From Elysia marginata (lineage: Eukaryota; Mollusca; Gastropoda; Plakobranchidae): a DNA stretch of 64,000 nt. The notes under the pieces were generated by a model. It saw nothing but the letters and a program-made list of their open reading frames with translations, did not search any database and was not told the origin of the DNA. Positions 63,720-64,000 of the stretch are shown in pieces (the stretch's first letter is position 1; every line of letters begins with the position of its first letter). The position numbers were made by a program, and so were the translations under genes. Location: the NCBI GenBank assembly GCA_019649035.1, contig BMAT01003791.1:152202-216201 (forward strand), read 5' to 3'.

Positions 63720-64000
63720 TGCTTGTCAAGCTGTGGAAACCAAGGCAGAACAAAAGTAAGTACACTGGAAACCTCCTTAAGTAAATAGTACTAGATTTAC
63801 TCATCTATATCAATATAAGGACACAGTGATTGGTACAATTGAACTGATAACTAGTGTGGGTTATTGATACAATTGTACGGATAACTAGTATGGGTTATTG
63901 GTACAGTTGTACAGATACCTGTAACTGGTTTGGGTTATTGGTGAATGCAATACATATCTTCTTCTTCTTCTTCATGGCGGATCCTTGTAGGACGTAGCCT

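Overview
This is a 64 kb piece of an AT-rich, intron-rich animal nuclear genome. It holds three spliced protein genes in about 40 coding exons with GT-AG introns, inside a dense background of SINEs, LINE remnants and small DNA transposons. tRNA-derived SINEs, AGATCT-rich tracts, a mitochondrial-clan P450 and the snail-like repeat mix suggest a lophotrochozoan, most likely a gastropod mollusc. That placement is inference; no species is claimed.

Layout. (1) 147-25343, minus strand: the first 1021 codons of a large protein whose C-terminal end lies beyond the left edge. It has a beta-rich N-terminal half, a helical middle and a run of RCC1 (seven-bladed propeller) repeats. (2) 25344-29453: a divergent intergenic region between two head-to-head genes, with a tandemly half-duplicated dispersed repeat, a TTAA-flanked piggyBac-like remnant and a tRNA-derived SINE. 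(3) 29454-42754, plus strand: TAF6, the histone-fold/HEAT subunit of TFIID, complete at 635 codons in 11 coding exons, with AATAAA 52 bases after the stop. (4) 42812-50499: a tail-to-tail intergenic region with a SINE, a broken BED zinc-finger transposase start, a foldback, MITEs, a ten-unit minisatellite and a TTAA-flanked element. (5) 50500-63719, minus strand: a complete 524-residue mitochondrial-type cytochrome P450 in 10 coding exons.

All exon joins were made by hand. Frames close at every junction, and each gene total is an exact multiple of three. The genes are not functionally linked by anything visible: one is basal transcription machinery, one a mitochondrial oxidase, one a probable scaffold or exchange-factor-like protein. 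The most distinctive observations are the propeller-helical-RCC1 architecture and an in-phase candidate alternative last exon in gene 1, a non-standard I-helix in the P450, a minisatellite whose core looks like a fused splice acceptor/donor, and several TIR element families that can be delimited by their target duplications. There is one assembly gap (Ns at 34253-34326).
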